IMG/VR virus record: IMGVR_UViG_3300021403_000018
Coordinates: 1-48,138 of that record
Strand: one strand, 5' to 3'
From: a virus
Length of the DNA stretch: 48,138 bases
The notes beneath the pieces are model-generated. The model did not search any database. It was not told where the DNA came from and saw only the letters and a program-made list of their open reading frames with translations. The translations under genes were made by a program, and so were the position numbers. This document shows, one piece after another, positions 30,636 through 39,398 of this stretch (its first letter is position 1; every line of letters begins with the position of its first letter).

Positions 30636-30717
30636 GTGGTCTTCACCACCCGGGTCCCCAGAAATTTTCGTTTTTGGATACCCTGTATTAGGTCAACCCA
30701 ATAACCACGGGTGGTTA
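30636..30717. promoter_or_regulatory. two GTGGT/ACCAC dyads, possible operators
   Basis: Dyad 1 at 30636-30649 (GTGGT-CTTC-ACCAC) and dyad 2 at 30702-30717 (TAACCAC-GG-GTGGTTA) lie between the divergent early and late arms. With the hairpin at 30230-30254 they form a set of related inverted repeats near the control region. Confidence 0.4.
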
Positions 30718-30776
30718 AAACTAATGGGCTTTTGAAAGGGCTGTTCCCGTTCTTCACATGCTGCCCAAAAAGGATG

Positions 30777-30805
30777 TTGCTTCTGCCTTCCAGCCAGCCT
30801 ATAAT
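30777..30805 (+). promoter_or_regulatory. late-operon promoter, sigma70-type
   Basis: TTGCTT (30777-30782), 17 nt, TATAAT (30800-30805), followed by an A+G-rich leader with AAAGGGG before ATG 30829. It has no CCCACTGG box, so it is probably regulated differently from P1-P6. Confidence 0.75.
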
Positions 30806-30828
30806 GGAGGGTTAAAGGGGCTGTTGGT

Positions 30829-31356
30829 ATGACGAATCCCGGATATTTTTCTGAAGAGCTGAGAGTTAGACCAGGTCAGACTGGGGCCATCCCTTGTGAT
30901 AATAAGGCTGCGAGGATGGCACAGCAGGAGATTGTGCTGAGGTTGTTAGCGTCGGGTTTACCTATTTATGAGGTGGCGAAGCAGACAAAGACTTCGGGGG
31001 TTACGATCGCCAAGTGGTTTAGGGATCCTGTGATGATGGAAAGGTTGAAGGAGTTGAATGCGATCGTTTGGCAGGATATGGATTCTCAGTTGAAGGTTAA
31101 GGCCACCCAGACATTCGAGAGGATTCAGGAAGCTTCGGATGAGGCGTTGGATAAGGTTTTGGAGTTGATGCATAAGGCCGATTCGCAGGCTATACAGGCC
31201 AAATGTGCGTTTGATATTTTGGATAGGGATCCTAGCACGTCCAAAACGAAAAAGATTGAGAAGACCTCCCGGAGTGTGTCGATTTCTGCCGAGTTTTTAC
31301 ATCTGGTTGAGTCGGCTGAGAAGGAAGCTGGGACGGGGACCACCATAAATGGATGA
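30829..31356 (+). CDS. terS: terminase small subunit, 175 aa
   Basis: A helix-turn-helix region (LPIYEVAKQTKTSGVTIAKW, about 45-64) and a helical oligomerisation part (QLKVKATQTFERIQEASDEA) fit small terminase subunits that recognise the packaging start on phage DNA. It lies directly before the large subunit and overlaps it by 8 bp. A basic C-terminal region (SKTKKIEKTSRS) could contact DNA or the large subunit. Confidence 0.8.
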   Translation: MTNPGYFSEELRVRPGQTGAIPCDNKAARMAQQEIVLRLLASGLPIYEVAKQTKTSGVTIAKWFRDPVMMERLKELNAIVWQDMDSQLKVKATQTFERIQEASDEALDKVLELMHKADSQAIQAKCAFDILDRDPSTSKTKKIEKTSRSVSISAEFLHLVESAEKEAGTGTTING

Positions 31357-33070
31357 GTTGTTACATACCGCGACCAGTGCGCAGGCTGATAGGTTGAGAT
31401 CAACCTTAAGGAGAAAGGTACTGGGACCTCAGTTGGGGTCGTTCTACGTCTTTTGTAAGACGATAATGGGGTATAAAGACCTCACCCCTTCTTTCCATCT
31501 CCCGTTATGTAATGATATACAGTCAACGTTGGGGGATTTGAAACGAGGTTACCTCGAGCCCCGCGGTTCGTTCAAGTCGACTATTGTGGGTAAATCCTAC
31601 CCAGCTTGGAGGTTGTTGGGAGGGGGGTCCCCTTGGATTGAAGACATCCTGAAGTGTGAAGTCAACGATCAGCTGTTGGAGTATTATGATAAGGATCATG
31701 ATGTGGATCCGAGGAACCATCGGATTTTAATCCTCTCGGAAGCCCAGGATATCGCCAATAAGGATCTGAAGGATATCAAGTTTAAGATTGAGAACGACCA
31801 ACAGTTCCAATGGTTGTTCCCCGAGATTATCCCCGAGTCCGTCACTAAAACGGTGTGGAATGCTGGGGAGATTTTACTGCCAAGGTCTCAGTCGTTTGAT
31901 GAGTCCACGTTAACGGCGTTGGGTGCCGATTCTGCAGGAACTGGGTTCCATTATACCATCATTGTGTATGAAGATTTGGCCGGTGAAAAGGCGGCCAAAT
32001 CGGAACCGTTAATGCAGACCGCCAAGGACAGGATTAAGGCATCCCCTGGGTTGTTGGTGAATCCTCGCACATCGGAAGAATTATTCATCGCCACCCGTTG
32101 GAAACACGGTACGGCTGACGTGCCTGGATGGATGATGCAGGAGCTGCCTCATGGGACCACCGAATCAGGCCGCCCCACGGGTTTCAAATGGCATATCCGT
32201 TCCGCTGAAGAGGAAGGCCCGGATGGGGAGAGAATCCCCACCTTCCCTGAAAAGTACCCGATAGAGGTGCTCGACGATATCAAACAGCGCGAGGGGGAGT
32301 ACCTCTACAACTGTAACTATATGAATCGTCCCTCCTCCCCGGAAGGGTCCGATTTCAACCCGAAGTTGTATAAACAATTCTCCATTGGTGAATCTTCCCC
32401 CGGAGTGTTAGACATGATCATCCCAGATGACGGTACGCCCCCCGTTAGGCTCCGCCATCTGTATCGGTTGGGGTTCTACGACCCCTCCTCCGGCGGGAAA
32501 ACAGCCAAGTGCGAAGGCGCGATCGCAATTGTGGCTATGGCAGCTGACCGCCGGGTGTTTGCACTCCGGGTGTGGGGGAAGAACAGTGGGTATGATGAAG
32601 CCCTAGAAAAATTCTCCGTTTTGAACGACCAGTATGTTCTCCACCGCCGGATGTATGAGGCGATCGGGGCTCAAAAGGAAGTTGAAAATATTGTCAAGAT
32701 GAGACGTCAAATCCAGGAGTTGAACGGGAAGTGTTTGAAATGTGAAGCCAAACATCGCAATTTTACCATCGACCCTTTCAACCCCGGCACGCAGAACAAG
32801 GAAGAAAGAATCCGGGCGTTCCTAGGCCCCGCCTACGAACAAGGCAGGTTCTACGTCCGTAAAGGGGAGACCGAGTTTAAAATGCAGATGCAGGACTTCC
32901 CCCACGGTGCCTTGATCGACCGATTGGACGCCACGGCTTCGGGCGTAAAACACCTCCGTGCTCCATTATCAGCCGACGAGATTGAGTCATTACAACTAGA
33001 GACCGAAGCAGTCCATATGCCGAGAGAGTCCCGCACTTTCACCACCCAGAACTACGGAGGGTATGTGTGA
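31349..33070 (+). CDS. terL: terminase large subunit, 573 aa
   Basis: The packaging motor ATPase has a Walker A variant PRGSFKST (71-78) and a Walker B strand TIIVYED (203-209). A coupling SEAQD lies near residue 131. The nuclease domain begins at LGFYDPSSGG (375-383, Asp 378), and a final acidic region lies near LIDRLDATASG. Length is normal. Translation is coupled to the small subunit, and the stop overlaps the GTG of the inserted endonuclease gene. Confidence 0.92.
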   Translation: MDELLHTATSAQADRLRSTLRRKVLGPQLGSFYVFCKTIMGYKDLTPSFHLPLCNDIQSTLGDLKRGYLEPRGSFKSTIVGKSYPAWRLLGGGSPWIEDILKCEVNDQLLEYYDKDHDVDPRNHRILILSEAQDIANKDLKDIKFKIENDQQFQWLFPEIIPESVTKTVWNAGEILLPRSQSFDESTLTALGADSAGTGFHYTIIVYEDLAGEKAAKSEPLMQTAKDRIKASPGLLVNPRTSEELFIATRWKHGTADVPGWMMQELPHGTTESGRPTGFKWHIRSAEEEGPDGERIPTFPEKYPIEVLDDIKQREGEYLYNCNYMNRPSSPEGSDFNPKLYKQFSIGESSPGVLDMIIPDDGTPPVRLRHLYRLGFYDPSSGGKTAKCEGAIAIVAMAADRRVFALRVWGKNSGYDEALEKFSVLNDQYVLHRRMYEAIGAQKEVENIVKMRRQIQELNGKCLKCEAKHRNFTIDPFNPGTQNKEERIRAFLGPAYEQGRFYVRKGETEFKMQMQDFPHGALIDRLDATASGVKHLRAPLSADEIESLQLETEAVHMPRESRTFTTQNYGGYV

Positions 33071-33342
33071 CCTGTGAAATTTGTTCTACTTCTGAAGGTC
33101 GTTTAGTAAGAGACCATAATCATTCAACTGGGATGATTCGTGGCATGTTATGTAATCATTGTAATTGTTGGCTTGGAGTTTACGAAGCCAATTTAAATCG
33201 AGAAAGACAACGTGGTAAAAGTAAGTACAAAGTTTGGGTTATTAAATATGAGAGTATTATTAAATCATATTTAGCACAAGATAAAGGTATTATTTTTCGT
33301 TCTTATCGTCAATTATATCATGGGGTAGATAATGCCCACTAA
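33067..33342 (+). CDS. endonuclease VII-like HNH protein, 91 aa
   Basis: Zinc cysteines 3, 6, 29 and 32 frame RDHNHSTGMIRGMLCNHC, the recombination endonuclease VII / HNH pattern. The GTG start overlaps the terL stop and the TAA overlaps the portal start. The gene is visibly AT-rich (many AAT, TTA, ATT codons) compared with terL and portal on either side, a sign of recent insertion. It is probably a free-standing homing endonuclease, though a resolvase role is possible. Confidence 0.8.
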   Translation: MTCEICSTSEGRLVRDHNHSTGMIRGMLCNHCNCWLGVYEANLNRERQRGKSKYKVWVIKYESIIKSYLAQDKGIIFRSYRQLYHGVDNAH

Positions 33343-35272
33343 ACAACTGGTGATGTTGCAGATCCCGAAGGAGTCCCAGCAGAATATCTTCGGGAAGTTG
33401 TCTGCGTTTCTAAACCAGAAGTTGCAGAAAACGATCGAGGCGAGGTCGTCTCAGATCGAACAAAAGATGACCCAGTGGGAGAGTAATTATCAGGGCATTC
33501 CCAGAACTCAAGGCACTCGTACTACCCCGTTTGTGGGAGCAGCGAACTTCGTCCCGGGTCTAATCCGCATGCATGTAGACATCATGCATGCACGCATCCA
33601 AGGGTTACTCTGGGGGGTAAAACCTTTCTGGAAACCCACATGGTACAGCAGTTCAATCAAACACGAGTGGTTGGATCAACTTTCTGAATGGATGGATTAC
33701 AAATGGTACAACGAGATCGAAGCGTTCGATTCGGTAGACGCCTCCCTCCATGATGTAGCCAAACTAGGTGTGTCGATATTGAAACCAACCTGGGTAGAAC
33801 GTCAGAAGTTCTTCGCCACCCAGCCCGGTCGAATCGAAAATAAAACGTTTAAGAAAACCGAAATCTTCCCAATTGGGTTTAACGACTTTCTCCCATACCC
33901 CATAACGGCCCGAACGTTAAAACAATGTACTATTAAGTTCCACCGATTGAGATACACCCAAGAGGAAGTCCAGTTTAAAATAAACACCAGCGAGTGGGAT
34001 CAATCCGCAGGTCAACTGGTGCTCCGCTCCCCCATCACCTCCGAAGGCACAGCCGCAGAAAAATCGTCAAACTTCTCTGGTATCTTCCTCTCTCCAGACG
34101 TTACTCGCCCCTACCAAGTAGTTGAGGCCTGGTTGGATTATGAGTTATCCCCAGGCCAAATGCATTCAATCGTGGTGGTATTTAACCCTCAGATGAATTC
34201 ACATCAATCGATCATCAGGGCTTACTACCACCCGATTGGGTTGGATCAGGAAGCGTTTGTTGACTTCCGGTTGTTTATAAAGAATAACTCATTCTACCCC
34301 GATTCTATCCCTCAGATGTTGGAGGATTCTCAAGAAGAAAAAGCCCAGATCCACAACACACGACGTGACGCCTCAACGGTCACAAACATCCCTTCCTGGG
34401 CGAAAAAACGTTACTCCGACGTCGGCTCTCCCAAAGACGAATGGTTCCCAGGCAAAGTCTGGGAGTTGGAAAACATGGATGATCTGAAAATGCTCACCAT
34501 GACTGGTAATTACAACCACATGATTGAGGAAGAAAGGTATGTCGATCAAGATGCTGAAAAGCTCGTTGGTAATCCGCCTCCTAGTCAGGGGTTTGCTTCT
34601 GGTTCTATGGGTAAGCGTGGTGTGTATAACACTCAAGGTACACTGGCACTCATGGCTGCTGGAAATGATCGCCTTGACAATATTATGCGTCGGATGCGTT
34701 TGCCTTTCCATCGTATTGGACGGGCGATTTACAATAACTACCGAGACTTTGGGGATGAGGGACAAGCTCAAGCGGGGGAACCCGATCTTCAAGCTGCTTT
34801 CAATCTTAAACCTCCACAGGGCTACGAAGGCACCTTCTTCGGTCTTGGATGTTCCGACGCTGGTTCCAACCGAGAAACAGAACGCACCTCCCTCCTCCTT
34901 ATGGGGAACACTATGGCGAGCTACTACAGCCAGATTATGGGGTTACTCCCCCAAGTGGTTCAAGCCCAAGGACCTGTCCAAGAACTTATGTTTGAAGTGC
35001 TTGACGGAGCACGCGATCTCGCCTCAAGACTACTTACGGCATTCAACATCCCAGACAGAAAAAAACTGGTCCCCGACCTGCGAGCAATGCTATCTGGAAA
35101 AAGCCCTAACGACGGGCCTACCCCCCCTAACCGTGCGGGAGTGCCTGGACCTGAAGCGCCTGTTCAACAGTCCGACTTACAAGACCTATCCTCAACAGTT
35201 GCTGCGATTGCGGGTGCAAATCGTACGGGAGCTGGCTCGGGTGGGGGCGCCAATGGACGACCTCCGGTTTAA
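33332..35272 (+). CDS. portal protein, 646 aa
   Basis: The protein is of the size of podovirus (P22-like) portals. RTTPFVGAANFVPGLIRMHV (about 62-81) followed by DIMHARIQGLLWG matches the conserved portal start region with NTVPP-type residues. The long helical clip and stem are in the middle, and a Gly/Pro/Ala-rich tail (about 590-646) is flexible. It forms the 12-subunit ring through which DNA enters and leaves. The last 140 bp overlap another frame. Confidence 0.85.
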   Translation: MPTKQLVMLQIPKESQQNIFGKLSAFLNQKLQKTIEARSSQIEQKMTQWESNYQGIPRTQGTRTTPFVGAANFVPGLIRMHVDIMHARIQGLLWGVKPFWKPTWYSSSIKHEWLDQLSEWMDYKWYNEIEAFDSVDASLHDVAKLGVSILKPTWVERQKFFATQPGRIENKTFKKTEIFPIGFNDFLPYPITARTLKQCTIKFHRLRYTQEEVQFKINTSEWDQSAGQLVLRSPITSEGTAAEKSSNFSGIFLSPDVTRPYQVVEAWLDYELSPGQMHSIVVVFNPQMNSHQSIIRAYYHPIGLDQEAFVDFRLFIKNNSFYPDSIPQMLEDSQEEKAQIHNTRRDASTVTNIPSWAKKRYSDVGSPKDEWFPGKVWELENMDDLKMLTMTGNYNHMIEEERYVDQDAEKLVGNPPPSQGFASGSMGKRGVYNTQGTLALMAAGNDRLDNIMRRMRLPFHRIGRAIYNNYRDFGDEGQAQAGEPDLQAAFNLKPPQGYEGTFFGLGCSDAGSNRETERTSLLLMGNTMASYYSQIMGLLPQVVQAQGPVQELMFEVLDGARDLASRLLTAFNIPDRKKLVPDLRAMLSGKSPNDGPTPPNRAGVPGPEAPVQQSDLQDLSSTVAAIAGANRTGAGSGGGANGRPPV

Positions 35273-35411
35273 CCAAGGAAGGTTGTCGGTGTTAAAGGCG
35301 TTAGAAAACATGCCGGTGGAAATCGAAAACGAACTCGAGAGATTCGAGGAAGAAGATAATAAAGGAAAACAAGAGAGGAAGAAGGCAAATGGCAGACCCA
35401 GTGTTTGGTAG
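35133..35411 (+). CDS. overlapping small protein, 92 aa
   Basis: A second frame overlaps the portal end (35133-35272) and the start of the next gene (35389-35411). The product, MRECLDLKRLFNSPTY onward, is amphipathic and ends in an acidic helix (ENELERFEEED) and a basic tip. The unoverlapped 116 bp would otherwise be empty. The GTG start is tentative because no ribosome binding site is visible, so coupling is likely. Possibly a head-assembly accessory. Confidence 0.55.
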   Translation: MRECLDLKRLFNSPTYKTYPQQLLRLRVQIVRELARVGAPMDDLRFNQGRLSVLKALENMPVEIENELERFEEEDNKGKQERKKANGRPSVW

Positions 35412-36135
35412 TGAGGATAGAGTAAATGAAGGAGCTTTCCCTGCTGATCTAATGGCTCAGTTGGAGGGGAAGGATATTAAAGATCACGCGAGGATTATTT
35501 CAAAGTATTATAAGGATAGGGAGAATTCCTTACTGACGGAAGCACGGAAGAGGATTAACCAAGCAAGGGAAACCGCTCCTAACGATCCTCCGAGACGTCA
35601 GAGTTTGGAATCCCCAACCCTGACTAAAGAGCAGGTGTGGAATGATCCTGTTAAGGTGTTGAACGACCTGAAAACCGGGTTGATCACTAAGGAAGAGTTT
35701 ACCCAGCAGACTGCGTCCGCTCAAAAGACCATCATCCGGATGGCTGAACAATTGTCTCGTCAAGACAAAGATGCGGAAGGTCAGCGGTTGTGGATGAAGT
35801 ACCGGAGTGAAATCAACGGTATTATGAACAACCTTCCCCCTGATCAACAGGCGGATCCGGCGTTCTGGGATACAGCTTTTAACGCTGTGATGGGAAATCA
35901 CCTTTCAGAAATCCGTACCGAGGCTGTTAAAACAGCTACCACGATAGCTGAACCCGGTCAGCCTGAATCTGAAGAGGCTGCTGTTCCCGAGGACCTCTCA
36001 ACCCTGCGGGCCGGCGATAAAACCGCTTTAGACGTCTGTGCAGGTTTGGGTATTACCGGTGATCGTTACCGGAAAGCAAAAAAAGAGATGTACACCGGCA
36101 CCCTCGGTATGACACTCACAAATGTAGGGAGATAA
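35389..36135 (+). CDS. probable scaffolding protein, 248 aa
   Basis: Hydrophilic, helical and charged (KDIKDHARIISKYYKDREN, KEEFTQQTASAQKTIIRMAE), between portal and capsid genes, the usual place of a scaffold. The C-terminus (GDRYRKAKKEMYTGTLGMTL) is basic, as in P22-type scaffolds that bind the coat. AAGG precedes ATG 35389. No conserved domain is recognised, so the call rests on position and composition. Confidence 0.65.
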   Translation: MADPVFGSEDRVNEGAFPADLMAQLEGKDIKDHARIISKYYKDRENSLLTEARKRINQARETAPNDPPRRQSLESPTLTKEQVWNDPVKVLNDLKTGLITKEEFTQQTASAQKTIIRMAEQLSRQDKDAEGQRLWMKYRSEINGIMNNLPPDQQADPAFWDTAFNAVMGNHLSEIRTEAVKTATTIAEPGQPESEEAAVPEDLSTLRAGDKTALDVCAGLGITGDRYRKAKKEMYTGTLGMTLTNVGR

Positions 36136-36139
36136 TATA

Positions 36140-36640
36140 TTGTCGACACCAACAGTTCCACCCGTTGTTGAAGCAAAACCCGTTCTAACTCCTGAGCAGG
36201 AGAAGGCAGCACGTAAGGCTCGCTATGCAGCCTACCGCAAAATTCAAGGACAGCCGAAATTGGCTGTGCAGGCAGTTTCTCTCAAAGGCAAACACTTCTT
36301 CTGGGCGCCAAACCCTGGTACATGGAAAGGCGATGACTCTGAAATGGTCCGCCTTGACATGTTGGGTTATGCCCTGGTGAAAGAACCGAAGGCGAAAGAA
36401 ATCCTCTCCGGTCAAGACGTGAAAGATCGTTTGGTGATAGCAGGTGGTTTACGCCAAGACGGTACCTACGTTATCGGAGACGTCATCCTAACCTTCTGTG
36501 ATCAAGAGGTTTACGAATTCCACCTGCTAGATGTGGAGGAGAGGTCCGATCAGCTCATCACCGGAGCACAAGAAGACTTCAAAACCGAAGCACAACGAGC
36601 AGGTATTCCGACGTTCGAAACATCCGGTCGGAAGAAGTAA
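36140..36640 (+). CDS. unknown head-region protein, 166 aa
   Basis: TTG start at 36140 is 8 nt after GGGAG. A basic helical start (EQEKAARKARYAAYRK) is followed by a beta-rich middle (LDMLGYALVKEPKAKEILSG, YVIGDVILTFCDQEVYEF). Possibly a capsid-assembly or head-completion protein by position. Not recognised. Confidence 0.65.
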   Translation: MSTPTVPPVVEAKPVLTPEQEKAARKARYAAYRKIQGQPKLAVQAVSLKGKHFFWAPNPGTWKGDDSEMVRLDMLGYALVKEPKAKEILSGQDVKDRLVIAGGLRQDGTYVIGDVILTFCDQEVYEFHLLDVEERSDQLITGAQEDFKTEAQRAGIPTFETSGRKK

Positions 36641-36655
36641 CAATAAGGAGAGAAT

Positions 36656-37264
36656 ATGGCGGCGAGCAGTAACGTAGCAACGACCATCCTCCACAAACGC
36701 ACGCGTTTGGACACCTCAGCTATCGCCAACATGAAACGTATGTTGGAGAAGTCGGGGAACACGTTCAACAACGCAGTGCCGGTTCAAGTGGAGGCCGCAT
36801 CAGGGTTCATCATCGAATGCGCGACTATTGTGTCGGTGGCAACCGCAATTATCGCGGGGTTTGCCACCGAGCCTGGAAATAACCTAACCACGTCGGGGGT
36901 TGCTAAAACTCTCAACACTGGGTTTAAAGTAAACAACCAACCTTCTGCTGTGGTGATTCCCATTGGAGCACCCCCGAACGACGGAACCATCGGAATGGTG
37001 TTAGCAACCGAATCGATGGAGTTTATCGGCACCTACGGTGACTCCGCAACCGCTGCGAACGCAGTGTTGGCTCAAACCCAAGTCGGTGCCATCCGCGGCC
37101 TAACCAAAGATGCCGGAAACGCCTTCTGGTACGTCGACAACAACATCACCACCCTCGCAGGCGGTGCATGCGTTGAAATTGTCGAACTGGTTGACCCTGT
37201 TGGTACTCTCAACGGTAAGGTTATCTTCAAAGTCATCAAAGCAGCGCAACAACTGAGCACATAA
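36656..37264 (+). CDS. probable head decoration protein, 202 aa
   Basis: Good AAGGAG site. Small-residue-rich beta protein (AAGFATEPGNNLTTSG, IGAPPNDGTIGMVLA) located just before the major capsid gene. Composition and place fit a capsid decoration or stabilising protein. No family assigned. Confidence 0.65.
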   Translation: MAASSNVATTILHKRTRLDTSAIANMKRMLEKSGNTFNNAVPVQVEAASGFIIECATIVSVATAIIAGFATEPGNNLTTSGVAKTLNTGFKVNNQPSAVVIPIGAPPNDGTIGMVLATESMEFIGTYGDSATAANAVLAQTQVGAIRGLTKDAGNAFWYVDNNITTLAGGACVEIVELVDPVGTLNGKVIFKVIKAAQQLST

Positions 37265-37276
37265 CAAGGAGACAGT

Positions 37277-38167
37277 ATGCCGGCAACACGTGGTGCATTT
37301 TCACAACTATTGGCTCCCGGATTGTACTCGGTTATTTACGAAGACCTCGAGATGCATCCGGAGGAATACACACAGTTTTTCAACGTTTACAGTTCAACAA
37401 AGTCGTATGAGGAAGATCAACTCTACGCAGGCTTGGCGGCAGTTCCGTCGAAGCCTGAAGGGGAACCGCTGAAGTTCGACGAACCCATGCAGGGTGGTTC
37501 GGTAAGATACCAACATGCAGGGTTTGGTTTGGGCTTCCAGGTTACCCGAGAGATGTGGGATGATGATCAGTACGGGATCATGAAGAAGGTTTCGACCGAC
37601 TTTGGTGGTTCTATTCGCCAGACGGTTGAGTCGGGAGCTGCTGCGGTTATGAACGGCTCCTTCACCTCGATTAAAACGATCGACGGTGGAACCTTCATCG
37701 GTTCTCACAACCTCATGGGGGGTGGATCTTACTCCAACGCTTCAGCAACCAATGTCGCGTTTGGCGTAACTGGCCTTCAAGAACTCATCCTGATCTTCGA
37801 AAAGATGGTGAACGAGCGCGGACTGATCAAACGAATGGTACCGGAGAGTATTCTCATCCCTGTGGACTTGCAGTTCAAGGCACAGGAGGTACTACACTCT
37901 TCATACAAACCCTATACGGGGACGAACGAAGTCAACTCCGTCCAAGGTCGTGTCGCTCCAATGACGGACCACTATCTTACTTCTACCACCGCATGGTGGA
38001 TGTTGGCGAGAAAGGCCGGTCACACTCTCAAAGCCTTCTGGAGAACTCAACCAGAGTTCGACAGCCAAGACGACTTTGCAACCAAATCAGCAGCCTTCTC
38101 AGTCTGGTTCCGAGAGACCTTCGGAGTCACCTACTGGCATGGTGTTGCTGGTTCCCCAGGTCAATAA
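37277..38167 (+). CDS. major capsid protein, 296 aa
   Basis: AAGGAG precedes ATG 37277. The sequence has features of an HK97-fold coat of the gpT-like type: N-terminal LLAPGLYSVIYEDLEMHPEE, GFGLGFQVTREMWDDDQYG (E-loop/spine region), a long helix after SGAAAVMNGSF, and PESILIPVDLQFKAQEVL then a beta end with TDHYLTSTTAWWML. No long N-terminal scaffold arm is present. The most abundant virion protein is expected here by position. Confidence 0.85.
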   Translation: MPATRGAFSQLLAPGLYSVIYEDLEMHPEEYTQFFNVYSSTKSYEEDQLYAGLAAVPSKPEGEPLKFDEPMQGGSVRYQHAGFGLGFQVTREMWDDDQYGIMKKVSTDFGGSIRQTVESGAAAVMNGSFTSIKTIDGGTFIGSHNLMGGGSYSNASATNVAFGVTGLQELILIFEKMVNERGLIKRMVPESILIPVDLQFKAQEVLHSSYKPYTGTNEVNSVQGRVAPMTDHYLTSTTAWWMLARKAGHTLKAFWRTQPEFDSQDDFATKSAAFSVWFRETFGVTYWHGVAGSPGQ

Positions 38168-38179
38168 CAAGGAGGATTT

Positions 38180-38833
38180 ATGGCGGTTATCTCAATCGCA
38201 GATACGATTTTCGACAATCCTACCTTTAACGATCTAAACCCTACAGGGTTGATCCCTCAAGGCGGGAGGCTTATGTCTTCCGCCCCTCACACTGACGCGT
38301 TGATGGTCGTGGGGGCCGAGGGGTTGGGAAAGGATTCTGCAAACCTAGTTCTCACCCGTAACGGTAAAGGTGATTGGTCTTTAAACCGGACAGCTGCGGG
38401 TGCGGAAACCTACAACGTTCGGTTATATTTAGACCAAGTACTACGCACGGGTGAGAAGTATTTCTTCGACCTTTTCAACCAGGACAACAAAGTGGCGGCG
38501 CCGGATAAAGGAATTGCTATCACGGATTTCTTTATCATCTACAAATCAGGAGTGGTTGCTTTAACCACCGCGACTCTACGTCTTGGCAAAACCGTTTACT
38601 CTGCAGTGGGAGGTGGTGCTGCCCCGGTCCAAACGGATCTTGTGGCGGCAACTGGTATCTCAACTGCAAACACTGCTCAATATCAATTCCAAAAATTAGC
38701 TGGACCTTCCCCTGTGGTCTTCCATAAAGACGACCTAGGGCTGATTGAAGTGGAAGCTGTCATCGTTATGGCGAACACCGGTACGCTGCAAATCGCAGCA
38801 ATTGGGTGTCATGCGAACTTCAACTTTAACTAA
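38180..38833 (+). CDS. unknown structural protein, 217 aa
   Basis: CAAGGAGG precedes ATG 38180. Beta-rich with GVVALTTATLRLGKTVYS and a C-terminal VIVMANTGTLQIAAIGCHANF. Follows the coat protein. Likely decoration, fibre base or head-completion. Not recognised. Confidence 0.7.
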   Translation: MAVISIADTIFDNPTFNDLNPTGLIPQGGRLMSSAPHTDALMVVGAEGLGKDSANLVLTRNGKGDWSLNRTAAGAETYNVRLYLDQVLRTGEKYFFDLFNQDNKVAAPDKGIAITDFFIIYKSGVVALTTATLRLGKTVYSAVGGGAAPVQTDLVAATGISTANTAQYQFQKLAGPSPVVFHKDDLGLIEVEAVIVMANTGTLQIAAIGCHANFNFN

Positions 38834-38845
38834 ACGGAGACGAAT

Positions 38846-39115
38846 GTGTCGAATTTACTGCAACCAAACAATGTGTGGTTAATTGATACTCCTGGGGCAG
38901 GGATCATCAACTCCCAGAAGATAAAAGTTAGTTCTGTATATTGGAATGGTCCTGCAGCTAACGCCACATTCGTTATCCAGAATCAATTCGGGAAGATTTT
39001 GATCGAAGCAACCTTCACAGCGGGCCAACAGCCCACTTGGTTCCCTAATGATTGGTGGGATGGATTGATAGTTCCCACTCTCTCCTCGGGGGTATTGGTA
39101 ATTACACTGGAGTAG
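38846..39115 (+). CDS. small structural protein, copy 1 of a pair, 89 aa
   Basis: GTG start at 38846 after CGGAG. Contains WLIDTPGAGI and ends GLIVPTLSSGVLVITLE. The following gene has the same plan, so the two are tandem duplicates. Probably a fibre or capsid-surface protein. Confidence 0.65.
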   Translation: MSNLLQPNNVWLIDTPGAGIINSQKIKVSSVYWNGPAANATFVIQNQFGKILIEATFTAGQQPTWFPNDWWDGLIVPTLSSGVLVITLE

Positions 39116-39117
39116 AT

Positions 39118-39390
39118 ATGTCTAACATCATAACTCAAAACCCGGCGATTATTGATACCCCTGGAGCAACCGTTTTCTTCCCGAAAGGGTGTAAGTTAAA
39201 ACACATGGAGTGGTCGGGGTATTTGGCGGGAGCCACTTGTGTGGTGAATAACGGGTTGGGCAATCTTGTATGGAATCCCGATCCAGCTTCCGATCTGGAA
39301 GAGGTGAGGACCGCAGCAATCGGATGGGTTGATACGGGGTTAATCGTTCCAACCCTAACTTCTGGCAAGTTGTTAGTCTTCTTTGAGTGA
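39118..39390 (+). CDS. small structural protein, copy 2 of a pair, 90 aa
   Basis: ATG 39118 is chosen over an upstream frame because the first 22 residues then align with copy 1 (IIDTPGA) and the end is GLIVPTLTSGKLLVFFE. Spacing of 2 bp from copy 1 suggests a duplication. Same presumed role as copy 1. Confidence 0.65.
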   Translation: MSNIITQNPAIIDTPGATVFFPKGCKLKHMEWSGYLAGATCVVNNGLGNLVWNPDPASDLEEVRTAAIGWVDTGLIVPTLTSGKLLVFFE

Positions 39391-39398
39391 GGAGAGGT

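Noticed and set aside
30681-30692. T7-type promoter (CCTAATACAGGG on minus strand)
   Set aside because: Only a short part matches, and no phage RNA polymerase gene was found.
30623-30757. Longer form of the first leftward gene (start 30757)
   Set aside because: No ribosome binding site at 30757, whereas AAAGGAGG precedes ATG 30622. The long form would also cover the dyads.
34524-35132. Long rightward frame inside the portal gene
   Set aside because: Its first two thirds lack coding character and lie inside the portal. Only the end from 35133 looks real.
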